A DNA stretch of 10,875 nt from Muribaculaceae bacterium (GTDB lineage Bacteria > Bacteroidota > Bacteroidia > Bacteroidales > Muribaculaceae): NCBI GenBank assembly GCA_024400895.1, contig JAKSMA010000064.1, positions 1 through 10,875 on the forward strand. Reading direction: 5' to 3'. Made by a program: the position numbers and the translations under genes. Below, one piece after another: positions 1-6,871 of the stretch. Every line of letters starts with the position of its first letter. The first letter of the stretch is position 1. The notes beneath the pieces were generated by a model. It did not search any database. It saw only the letters and a list, made by a program, of their open reading frames with translations, and was not told the origin of the DNA.

Positions 1-96
1 CCAGAACATGGTAGCTCTTTATGATTTGTTACTTTTTAGTGTGCTCCGTTTTAGTTCTCGGACAACCTGGATTGGGGATTGAAAAAAGGGGGGTGG

Positions 97-2466
97 TTAG
101 AATTGGAGGCGGGCGCCGAAGCTGAGCATGCGTGGTGCGCCCCAGTAACCCTTGAAGGTGGCCAGGTCGTGGGTCTTGCCATCAATGCCTCGCTGGATGT
201 AGACGGCGTTGAAGATGTTGGCACAGGTGGCAAAAACATTCATTCGCAACGATTTAGAAACCACTCCGTTCCATCCGACTGTGGCATCGAACAGGTGATA
301 TGACGGCAATTTGTAGGCATCGCCTTCCGATTCCGAGGTGCGCGACGATGGCTCGAAGTCGGCATACATATCGGCATTGGCGTTCCACGAGAGGGTGGCG
401 TAGAAGTTGTTACCAGTCCCCTGACGGCCAATGGGCAGGAGTGCTTTCAGCTCGGCGCCATATTGCGTTTGAGGCGCATCGCCCACATGCAGGTTGTTGC
501 AATACACGGCATACTCCTTCAGCGTGGCTCCGCTGTAACTGTCGTAGGTCACACCCTTGCCGCTACTTTTCCATTTCCACGATGCAAGCATGGCGTAGGC
601 TTTGGCGCTCAACCAATTGCAAATGCTTTGGTGAGCCGTGAGTTCCACGCCTTTGTGTAGCGCATTGAGTCCTCGCACTTGATATTTCTCCGCGGCTTCG
701 TTGGCCCGTTTGGCAATGCTCACGGTGAGGGTCTTGTTGCGCCACGATGCAAGGTAGGCCGAAAGCTCCATACCGCCGCCATCCCACGTGGTGCGAACGC
801 CAAGTTCGCCAAGTATGTTCTTTTCGTTGGTCACATCGTTGGTAATCGACAAATCGCTTGATGCAAGATACACGCCGGCATAGGGCAAGCGGCTATTGAA
901 GGCTGCATTGGCATACAGCGAAAGTGAACGACTGCTACGAGGCACAGCCTTGATGAGATGATACAATGCGCCGCCTTTCACGCTCACGCCCCATCCTTTT
1001 GCCCAATCGCTAACTGCGCCTTTCTGGTCGTCGTGACGGCGATAATTACCATTAAACACGGTGGTGCCCAAAAACATATTCCATCGATCGGTGGCATATT
1101 TTCCCTCCACGAAAGCCGAAACATGATGAGTGGTGCGGCCGTAGCGAGCGCCAATATAGTCGCCCACACGATATGGTGCATTGTAATACAAAAGGTAATC
1201 GCTGCCGAGCAAATCGAGAATCTTCATTTTCGACCAAGTGTCGTAGTATTGATACTGCAACCCTCCGAGCATCGTGAACGCATTGCTCATTTTATATTCA
1301 CCCGATGCAATAGCACCAGCTTGCGTATGGCCCGAAAGATAGTCAATCATTGCGTGCTGGCCCACATTCTTACCATCGGCATCCTTCTTCGCCATGTTTT
1401 CGGCAAGAACTGCGTCAAAATCGATGTGCCCATCGGCTGTCTGGTGCGAAATGATACTGTTTTTGCTATCGGCGCTCACAGTCGAACGGCCGCCACCATC
1501 GGCAATGGCTAAATACAGCTAATTTTTCATCGAAAAACTCTCGCCATGCATGATGTGCTGAAGCGTGAAATATGGTTTATAGTAGAGAGTTCGGGCAATG
1601 GAATATTTTTTCCCGCCGAGGTAACCCCAGTTTTTGGAATATCCCACGCCATACTGTTCCACTTCGGCATTGGTCAATTCCGTGTTGCGCTGATCGTGAG
1701 TTTCGGGCGAGCCAATCGCGTTGAACGAAAGCAGATGGTTGGCGCCAAAACGCTTGTTCACCGACAGCATATACGACAGTGTGCTCACATGCGAACACTC
1801 CACAAATCCATTGCCATTTGTGTAGCTCAGCATAGCATTGGCCGACCATCCATTCGCCAGGCGCCCAGTGCTATAGTTCAGCACCGTCTTCAGCAAGCCA
1901 TGCTCCGTCACCGACATTGCCACCTCGCCTGCAGGGGTGTCGCTTGAAGTCTTGGTAATGATATTCACCAATCCACCCATCGCACAGTCGGCAAGCATCG
2001 AACTGCCCATTCCCTTCTGAATCTGGATGGCATAGGTGGCATCCGAAAGCCCCATCCAGTTGCTCCAGTACATAGAGCCCGAAGTAAGACCCTGAATGGG
2101 AATACCATTGAGCATGATTGCAATATTATCTTGCTTAAAGCCACGGATATTCAGCGAAGCGTCGCCGTAATTGCCCGTAGAGGCTGTGGCATACACGCCC
2201 GGCACGCCCTGCATCACCTCCACATAGTTGGGGGCTGTGGCATGAATCCGAATGTCTTGTGGTGAAAGGGTTGTGAGATTGAGAGGCGTTTTCTGTTCGT
2301 TTGAGAAATTGGCGCGAACTGCCACCTCTTGAAGAGTCACTGCAGTGTCGGCGGTTTCCGACACACTTGAAGAATTTGAGCCATCAAACTCGCTCTCGCC
2401 CATGCCTCCTGCATACACGAGTGGTGCGGACATCATCATGCCCAGCAAAAAAAAGTTCTTTTTCAT
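97..2466 (-). pseudogene. TonB-dependent outer-membrane receptor, interrupted by one in-frame amber stop
   Basis: TonB-dependent receptors import scarce ligands across the outer membrane using energy from TonB-ExbBD. Reading from the ATG at 2466 there is a signal peptide (MKKNFFLLGMMMSAPLVYA), a TonB-box-like stretch (VTLQEVAV), and a plug domain with LNIRGFKQDNIAIMLNGIPI and GGLVNIITKT. The barrel follows and ends in the aromatic C-terminus ARLQF. Codon 316 is TAG (1519-1521). The same frame then continues without a shift (LYLAIADGGGRST...) for 473 more codons to a TAA at 97-99, and both halves read as typical receptor sequence. The total of about 789 codons is normal for the family. No N-terminal carboxypeptidase-like domain is seen, so it is not SusC-like. 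I chose the 2466 start because an upstream frame from 2505 lies inside the riboswitch, and 2466 gives a proper signal peptide just after it. The FMN riboswitch suggests a flavin ligand (inference). As written, only a 315-residue fragment would be made, without most of the barrel. Confidence 0.88.
1519..1521 (-). other. In-frame TAG codon inside the receptor gene
   Basis: On the minus strand the codons run AAA AAT TAG CTG TAT TTA GCC. The frame is open before and after, with no insertion or deletion. A single C-to-T change from CAG (Gln) is one simple origin, but other one-base origins exist. Nothing resembling a selenocysteine element was searched for successfully, and TAG is not a selenocysteine codon. 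The nearest downstream start in frame is a GTG at 1479. It has no clear ribosome binding site, so independent translation of the second half is unlikely. Confidence 0.9.
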
Positions 2467-2469
2467 TGT

Positions 2470-2743
2470 TTCTTCTTCCATCCAGACTATAACCCAGAAA
2501 GTCAATTAGGAGCACATGGCAATCTTTTGTTTCTCATAGGCAATATTTGTGCTATCTTTCGCTCACATAGCCCCCCTATGCTCGCTCAAAATAGCGCAAA
2601 TCCTGACACCATGATAAAATAAAATCTTATCCATGCCCTAATGCACTTTCAGGGTTTTACTGTCGGTACCGTAGTTGCAACGGTTCTGCCTTTCGGCTCG
2701 CGGACTATACCGCCGGTCGGGAATTACACCCTGCCCTGAAGAT
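2470..2743 (-). promoter_or_regulatory. FMN riboswitch (RFN element) with a greatly enlarged P6 helix
   Basis: The minus strand carries the hallmark RFN 5' half: ATCTTCAGGGCAGGGTG (from 2743), then AATTCCCGACC, then the P3 hairpin GCGG-TATAGT-CCGC and a small GCC-GAAA-GGC hairpin. P5 follows (ACCG at 2684-2681 with CGGT at 2671-2668), then ACCGACAGT. The RFN 3' end, TATAGTCTGGATGGAAGAAGA, lies at 2491-2471. TCTTC (2742-2738) pairs with GAAGA near 2475-2471 to close P1, and GAC (2664-2662) pairs with GTC (2487-2485) in P6. The two halves are separated by an inserted hairpin, so the element is about 274 bases long, well over the usual size. P1 ends four bases before the ATG at 2466. FMN binding could therefore hide the ribosome landing site of the receptor mRNA (inference). 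Confidence 0.9.
2492..2655 (-). repeat. Long imperfect palindrome inserted in the riboswitch P6 loop
   Basis: The arms 2492-2570 and 2576-2655 are imperfect reverse complements with a five-base loop (2571-2575, C on plus, G in the RNA). Matching blocks in order from the outside are ACCC, GAAAGT, ATTAGG, CATGG, TTTT, TCAT, ATTTG, GCTAT and CATAG, with short mismatches and small bulges between them. The outer ends sit exactly between the P6 strands, so the hairpin would stack on P6 without breaking the aptamer core. It may be an inserted palindromic element or an expanded helix. It encodes no protein. Confidence 0.85.
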
Positions 2744-2761
2744 AATTTTGTTTAACGGCTG

Positions 2762-2793
2762 CAAAGTTAGTGAATTTTATTACATCCCACAAC
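2762..2793 (-). promoter_or_regulatory. Bacteroidetes-type promoter for the riboswitch-receptor transcript
   Basis: On the minus strand a perfect TAACTTTG (-7 type, TAnnTTTG) lies at 2769-2762. A GTTG box (three of four bases of TTTG) lies 20 bases upstream at 2793-2790. This is the expected Bacteroidetes spacing. Transcription would start near 2755, about a dozen bases before the first riboswitch helix. Confidence 0.7.
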
Positions 2794-2905
2794 ACTTATC
2801 ACGCATTTTTATACACCACTATTCACTTAAAACATCCCAACTTACTGCTAATCACCCACCATACCACCGCAATTTCTCAAGCACATTCTCCTCAAAAAAC
2901 AAAAT

Positions 2906-3119
2906 CGGTCATCACAATAACCTTTTTCCCGCAAAAATCGGTCATCACAATAACCTTTTTTCTGTAATTTCGGTTACCTCAATAACCCATTTCCCGCATT
3001 TTCGGTTACTGCAATAACCGTTTTTCCGCACTTTTCGGTCATCACAATAACCTTTTTTCTCTTATTTTCGGTCATCGCAATAACCTTTTTTTCTAAAAAA
3101 TTTGCTCATTTCAACAACT
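2906..3119. repeat. Phased tandem array of a 17-base dyad motif (six copies plus a degenerate seventh)
   Basis: Copies start at 2906, 2939, 2971, 3003, 3036 and 3069, 32-33 bases apart. A decayed copy starts near 3103 (TGCTCATTTCAACAACT). Copies 1, 2 and 5 are identical (CGGTCATCACAATAACC). Copy 3 is CGGTTACCTCAATAACC, copy 4 is CGGTTACTGCAATAACC, and copy 6 has one change (CATCGCAATAACC). The right half, CAATAACC, is invariant. The left half, GGTYA, mirrors TAACC, which makes an operator-like dyad. Spacers are T-rich and not conserved. Spacing near three helical turns would put all copies on roughly one face of the DNA. The array lies between divergent promoters, much closer to the ATPase gene. 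It is too short in repeat and spacer to be CRISPR. Confidence 0.9.
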
Positions 3120-3132
3120 ATTGCCATCTTTG
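3101..3132 (+). promoter_or_regulatory. Promoter of the AAA+ ATPase gene
   Basis: TTTG at 3101-3104 is followed, after exactly 20 bases, by CATCTTTG at 3125-3132, which matches TAnnTTTG except for the first base. The start codon is at 3159, giving a leader of about 20 bases. The degenerate last repeat copy (about 3103-3119) lies inside this promoter, so a protein binding the array could touch RNA polymerase or block it. Confidence 0.6.
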
Positions 3133-3158
3133 CACAGAATAATAAATGATTGCCAATT

Positions 3159-4358
3159 ATGGAAAGCTTATTTAAAAAACACCAACTATTCATAAGTCAA
3201 GTGAATATGGATATCGTACGCGACACGATTCATAAAGTGTCGTGGAACAAGCCTTTGGTTGGAATCCGTGGCTCACGTGGCGTGGGAAAAACCACTATGA
3301 TACGACAATACATACGCCAGACCTACGGAATCAAGCCTGGTGAAGCACTTTATTGCGTAATGGATAGCATGTACTTCACCCAAAACTCCTTACTTGACAT
3401 GGCAGAACGCTTTCATCTCATGGGTGGTAAACATTTATTTCTTGATGAAGTGCACAAGTATGAAAACTGGAGTAAGGAAATCAAAGAACTCAACGACCTG
3501 TACCCCAATTTAAAAATCACTTTCTCTGGTTCATCGCTCATTCAGATTCTAAATGCCGACGCCGACTTGTCTCGCCGTGTTTTATCATACGACATGGAGG
3601 GCCTGTCGTTTCGCGAGTTTGTCCGCTTCTACCACGGGAAAGAACTGCCTATCTGGACTCTTGAGCAAGTGCTTGAAGATCCTGATGCAGTTTGCGACAC
3701 AGTGAAGTCGCTGAATTGCGAGCCCCAAAAGCTCTTTGAAGAATACCTCCAAGTAGGCTACTACCCTTTCTACGATGGCAACGAGATGGAATATTATAGC
3801 CGAATTGAGAATGTGGTGCAATTCATCATCGACCAAGAAATGACCCAATTTTGTGGAGTAGACCCTGCCTATACAAGAAAAATCAAGGCACTGGTCATGT
3901 ATCTTGCCGACAACACTCCATACGAAGTGAATATTGCAAAACTGGCATCGTATCTTGAACTGAACAAACACACCGTACTCGCTTACCTCGCGAGTATGAA
4001 TAGAGCCGAGCTCATCAACCTGCTGTATTCCGACAACAAATCGGTCACAAAAATGCAAAAGCCCGACAAAATCTATATCCACAACCCTAATATGCTGTGC
4101 GCTTTAGCAAAAACAGTGAACATTGGGACACTTCGCGAATGCTTTGTGGTCAACCAATTGAGGGTGAATCACGAAATCGAATACGGCAAAACGCAGGGCG
4201 ACTTCAAGGTTGACGGGAAATGGACTTTCGAAGTCGGTGGTGCCGACAAATCATTCGATCAAATTGCCGACATACCCAACTCATTTGTCCTTGCCGATTC
4301 CATTGAATTCCCCATCGGTAAAAAACTCCCTCTGTGGATTGTGGGTCTACTTTACTAA
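3159..4358 (+). CDS. AAA+ family ATPase with DUF4143-like C-terminal region
   Basis: This is a 399-residue cytoplasmic ATPase of the AAA_14 plus DUF4143 type. The cellular role of the family is unknown. Walker A is GSRGVGKT (residues 38-45), Walker B is LFLDE (93-97), and a sensor-1-like strand ITFSGSS lies at 120-126. A helical region in the middle (around LASYLELNKHTVLAYLASM) looks like a winged-helix segment. Near the C-terminus, GDFKVDGKWTFEVGG (E358) has the layout of the nuclease-like fold of this family. The usual lysine after EV is replaced by GG, as I recall for Bacteroidetes members, so nuclease activity is doubtful. I chose ATG 3159 over an in-frame TTG at 3150 because MESLFKKHQ is the usual beginning. 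The gene stands alone, between the repeat array and a terminator hairpin. Confidence 0.9.
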   Translation: MESLFKKHQLFISQVNMDIVRDTIHKVSWNKPLVGIRGSRGVGKTTMIRQYIRQTYGIKPGEALYCVMDSMYFTQNSLLDMAERFHLMGGKHLFLDEVHKYENWSKEIKELNDLYPNLKITFSGSSLIQILNADADLSRRVLSYDMEGLSFREFVRFYHGKELPIWTLEQVLEDPDAVCDTVKSLNCEPQKLFEEYLQVGYYPFYDGNEMEYYSRIENVVQFIIDQEMTQFCGVDPAYTRKIKALVMYLADNTPYEVNIAKLASYLELNKHTVLAYLASMNRAELINLLYSDNKSVTKMQKPDKIYIHNPNMLCALAKTVNIGTLRECFVVNQLRVNHEIEYGKTQGDFKVDGKWTFEVGGADKSFDQIADIPNSFVLADSIEFPIGKKLPLWIVGLLY

Positions 4359-4373
4359 CAGCATAAAAACAAT

Positions 4374-4408
4374 GCGTGCCGGTAGACTGTTGGGGTCTGG
4401 CGGCACGC
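4374..4408. terminator. Bidirectional terminator hairpin between convergent genes
   Basis: GCGTGCCG (4374-4381) pairs perfectly with CGGCACGC (4401-4408). An inner AGAC (4384-4387)/GTCT (4395-4398) pairing extends the structure. On plus it is followed by TTGCTTT. On minus it is followed by ATTGTTTTTA, the better U-tract. It lies between the ATPase stop at 4358 and the stop of the minus-strand gene at 4438. Confidence 0.8.
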
Positions 4409-4437
4409 TTGCTTTCCACTCAATATGGTGATATAAC

Positions 4438-4740
4438 TTACTTTTCTTCTGTGGCTTTGGTGGTGTCGTGGGCGCTTTCAGTGGAGGCGTCGGCGCCTGA
4501 CTTGTCCTTCTTGAAATAGGCTTTGAGACGTTTCCACCCCTCCACACCGAGGATGGCAAGCCCACCGTACTGGAAAGTTTTTGCCAGACCGAAAAGCACG
4601 ACCCAAAGCACGCCTTTCGCGGTGGCAGAAATCGGGAGGGCCATCTGGGCAAACGACGCGATATAGCAGGGCACACAAAGCGCAAGCACTATCACACCGG
4701 TGCGGAAACTCAACTTTGAAAGCATCTCTTTGATTTCCAT
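4438..4740 (-). CDS. Small two-helix membrane protein of unknown function
   Basis: This is a 100-residue protein. I recognise the general type from Bacteroidales genomes but know no function. Residues 14-34 (TGVIVLALCVPCYIASFAQMA) and about 43-66 (beginning GVLWVVLFGLAKTFQYGG) are hydrophobic enough to be two membrane helices. A basic stretch (WKRLKAYFKKDK) follows, then a low-complexity Ser/Thr/Ala/Glu tail. There is no signal peptide cleavage site or lipobox. Coding reality is supported by a perfect promoter -7 box directly upstream, a terminator directly downstream, and membrane-protein composition. The start could be the ATG at 4740 or the ATG five codons later (4725), because the promoter lies so close to the first one. 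It is a single-gene unit, convergent with the ATPase gene. Confidence 0.75.
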   Translation of the reverse strand: MEIKEMLSKLSFRTGVIVLALCVPCYIASFAQMALPISATAKGVLWVVLFGLAKTFQYGGLAILGVEGWKRLKAYFKKDKSGADASTESAHDTTKATEEK

Positions 4741-4744
4741 GCTG

Positions 4745-4793
4745 CAAAGTTACACCATCTTTTTCATCCCCACAATCACTAAAAATAGTGATT
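4745..4793 (-). promoter_or_regulatory. Promoter of the small membrane protein, with an overlapping inverted repeat
   Basis: On the minus strand TAACTTTG (4752-4745) is a perfect -7 box, and ATTG (4776-4773) lies exactly 20 bases upstream as a near -33 box. The -7 box ends four bases before the ATG at 4740, so the transcript may be leaderless or use the later ATG. A perfect 8-base inverted repeat, AATCACTA/TAGTGATT (4774-4781 and 4786-4793, loop AAAA), overlaps the -33 box and could be an operator (inference). Confidence 0.6.
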
Positions 4794-4859
4794 TTAATGC
4801 AAACTTAAGCGCACTGTTTGAAGCTGAATCCACAAGCCAACCGGTCTGCGAGTTATATT

Positions 4860-5072
4860 GGGAGGCGCGTATAACATGCCATAGGCATCTCCCTTCTATG
4901 TTATGGAGGGTGGAAGTAGGACTGTTTATGTCCTGTTTATCGCCTTGTGGAGGGTGGTGGCCTTCCGCAAGGAAGGTGGTGGAATGAGTGCGGGATTTTG
5001 CTGGGAGCTTGCTCACATGGAAAATCATGCGCTCATACCTCCAGGTGCTTCAGCACCCACCCTACGCAAGGG
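4860..5072. other. Intergenic cluster of hairpins, possible structured RNA or decayed repeat
   Basis: No credible gene lies here. Several clear inverted repeats do. They are ATAACAT/ATGTTAT (4871-4877, 4898-4904), which competes with ATGCC-ATA-GGCAT (4876-4888); GGAC/GTCC (4919-4933); and CCTTCC-GCAA-GGAAGG (4961-4976). A compound hairpin follows, with ATGAG (4984-4988) facing CTCAT (5032-5036), GATTTT facing AAAATC, and an inner GGAGC-TT-GCTC. Last come GGTGC-TTCA-GCACC (5044-5057) and CCCT-ACGCA-AGGG (5060-5072). The rest up to the suf promoter (5073-5288) shows only scattered short palindromes. Position upstream of sufB would allow a leader RNA or a separate small RNA, but no promoter for one was identified. 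Confidence 0.45.
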
Positions 5073-5288
5073 GTTTGTCTCGGTTTTTGTCTTTCATCCC
5101 CACCATTTTTCCACTGAGCCGTTATCGTTCGCTCCCGCTCACCTATCGGGCCTCCAGCCCTCTGCCAGCCTATTTCGTAAGGGAGTGGATAGCCATCCCC
5201 CCTCCCACAAAACCAATCTTGCTTCCATTTTGATGCAGTTGCTCTGAAAAAGCGTGGCGACAAGGGTGCGATTGTGGAGATTTTTTTG

Positions 5289-5296
5289 TAATTTTG
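5289..5296 (+). promoter_or_regulatory. Probable -7 box of the suf operon
   Basis: TAATTTTG fits TAnnTTTG and lies 78 bases before the sufB ATG. No convincing TTTG box sits 19-21 bases upstream, so the match rests on the -7 box alone. The implied 5' leader is about 70 bases. Confidence 0.4.
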
Positions 5297-5374
5297 TAGG
5301 CTAAACACTTTGTAAACAGAAATGTGGGGCATCAGCGACACCAAACCACTGATTACCACAACGATACAACGATA

Positions 5375-6835
5375 ATGAATCCGATTCAAGGAAATAAAAA
5401 AGACGAAGACAAGAAAATCATCAGCGAAGCTGCTGGCGAGGAATACAAGTATGGCTTCGTGACCGATGTCGACACCGCCGTTATCCCCAAGGGGCTCAAC
5501 GAGGATGTGGTGCGACAGATTTCGGCACTGAAGGGCGAGCCTGAGTGGCTGCTTGAATTCCGACTGAAGGCGTTCCGCTATTGGCTTACCTTGCCTCAAC
5601 CCAAGTGGGGACATGTGAACATTCCCGACATCGATTTCCAGGACATCAGTTACTACGCTGCCCCTCGCAAGCGTACGGAACAGAAGGAAATCGACCCCGA
5701 GGTAAAGAAAACTTTCGACAAATTGGGCATTCCACTCGAGGAGCAGATGCGCCTTTCGGGTATGGCTGTCGACGCCATCATGGACAGTGTGAGCGTGCAC
5801 ACCACCTATCGCGAAAAGCTCGCCGAACTTGGCGTGATTTTCTGCTCTATCAGCGAAGCGGTGAAAGACTACCCCGACCTCGTGAAGAAATATATGGGCT
5901 CGGTGGTGCCATACACCGACAACTTCTATGCCGCACTCAAATCGGCTGTGTTCAGCGACGGCTCGTTCGTCTACATTCCAAAGGGCGTGCGCTGCCCAAT
6001 GGAACTTTCTTCCTATTTCCGCATCAACGCTGCCCAGACCGGCCAGTTTGAGCGCACGCTGATTGTGGCCGACGACGAGAGTTATGTTTCTTACCTCGAA
6101 GGTTGCACAGCACCTCAACGCGACGAAAACCAGCTCCACGCCGCCATTGTGGAAATCATCGTAGAGGAGCGCGCAGAAGTGAAGTACAGCACCGTGCAAA
6201 ACTGGTATCCTGGCGACAAGGACGGACGCGGCGGCATCTACAACCTGGTGACCAAGCGCGGCATCTGCCGTGGCGACCACAGCAAACTTTCGTGGACACA
6301 GGTGGAAACTGGCTCTGCCATCACCTGGAAATACCCAAGTTGCATTCTCGCTGGCGACTATTCTGTGGGCGAATTCTATTCTGTGGCACTCACCCGCAAC
6401 CGACAAGAGGCCGACACTGGCACCAAGATGATTCACTTGGGCAAGAACAGCCGCAGCACCATCGTGTCGAAAGGTATCTCTGCCGGCAATAGCCAGAACA
6501 GTTACCGCGGCATGGTGAAGATAGCGCCAAAAGCCACCAACTGCCGCAACTATACCCAGTGCGACAGTCTTCTGCTCACCGCCACCAGCGGTGCACACAC
6601 TTTCCCTGTGATTGAAGTGGGCAACGATTCTTCGGTTGTGGAGCACGAAGCCACCACCAGCAAAATCAACGAGGAGCAAATCTTCTACTGCAACCAGCGC
6701 GGCATCAGCACTGAAGACGCCGTGGGCCTCATCGTGAACGGCTATGCCAAAGAGGTGATGGCGAAATTGCCGATGGAGTTTGCCGTCGAAGCGCAGAAGT
6801 TGCTCAGCATCTCGCTCGAAGGCAGTGTGGGATAA
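5375..6835 (+). CDS. sufB: Fe-S cluster assembly scaffold protein SufB
   Basis: SufB is the main scaffold of the cytosolic SufBC2D complex. It accepts sulfur and iron and builds Fe-S clusters on a beta-helix core. The 486-residue length is normal for the family. Recognisable landmarks are [20 protein letters not shown], the [21 protein letters not shown] strand, NYTQCDS (C396, matching the cysteine at position 405 of E. coli SufB), VEHEATTS (E423-H424-E425, matching the essential 432-434 group), and the FYCNQRGIS and [18 protein letters not shown] ending. All key residues are present. An in-frame GTG at 5324 would add 17 residues with no family support, so I chose the ATG at 5375. It is the first gene of the suf operon, and sufC begins 36 bases later. 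Confidence 0.96.
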   Translation: MNPIQGNKKDEDKKIISEAAGEEYKYGFVTDVDTAVIPKGLNEDVVRQISALKGEPEWLLEFRLKAFRYWLTLPQPKWGHVNIPDIDFQDISYYAAPRKRTEQKEIDPEVKKTFDKLGIPLEEQMRLSGMAVDAIMDSVSVHTTYREKLAELGVIFCSISEAVKDYPDLVKKYMGSVVPYTDNFYAALKSAVFSDGSFVYIPKGVRCPMELSSYFRINAAQTGQFERTLIVADDESYVSYLEGCTAPQRDENQLHAAIVEIIVEERAEVKYSTVQNWYPGDKDGRGGIYNLVTKRGICRGDHSKLSWTQVETGSAITWKYPSCILAGDYSVGEFYSVALTRNRQEADTGTKMIHLGKNSRSTIVSKGISAGNSQNSYRGMVKIAPKATNCRNYTQCDSLLLTATSGAHTFPVIEVGNDSSVVEHEATTSKINEEQIFYCNQRGISTEDAVGLIVNGYAKEVMAKLPMEFAVEAQKLLSISLEGSVG

Positions 6836-6871
6836 TACAAAACAGATAAAAACAAAGCAAAACATATAAAA

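Noticed and set aside
1479..1521. Programmed frameshift or split two-gene receptor
   Set aside because: The two halves are in the same frame separated only by TAG. No overlap or slippery site is needed, and the GTG at 1479 lacks a binding site and a signal peptide.
2466..2505. An upstream start for the receptor at 2505
   Set aside because: It would translate the 3' part of the FMN riboswitch and put extra residues before a good signal peptide.
2510..2740. Cobalamin or TPP riboswitch before the TonB receptor
   Set aside because: The conserved strings (CAGGGTG...ATTCCCGACCGGCGGT and GTCTGGATGGAAGAAGA) are those of the FMN element. The B12-box and THI-box motifs were not found.
2748..3017. A plus-strand open frame of 89 codons across the repeat array
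   Set aside because: It is made of the tandem repeats and T-rich spacers, and the riboswitch promoter lies at its start. No protein character.
2906..3119. CRISPR array
   Set aside because: The repeat core is only 17 bases, with spacers of about 16 bases that are T-rich and alike, and there are no cas genes nearby.
4903..5247. Plus-strand open frames in the 4700-5250 region
   Set aside because: They cross many hairpins, lack promoters and family features, and have atypical composition.
5324..5374. A GTG start 17 codons before the sufB ATG
   Set aside because: The extra residues have no resemblance to SufB, and the ATG at 5375 gives the normal length.
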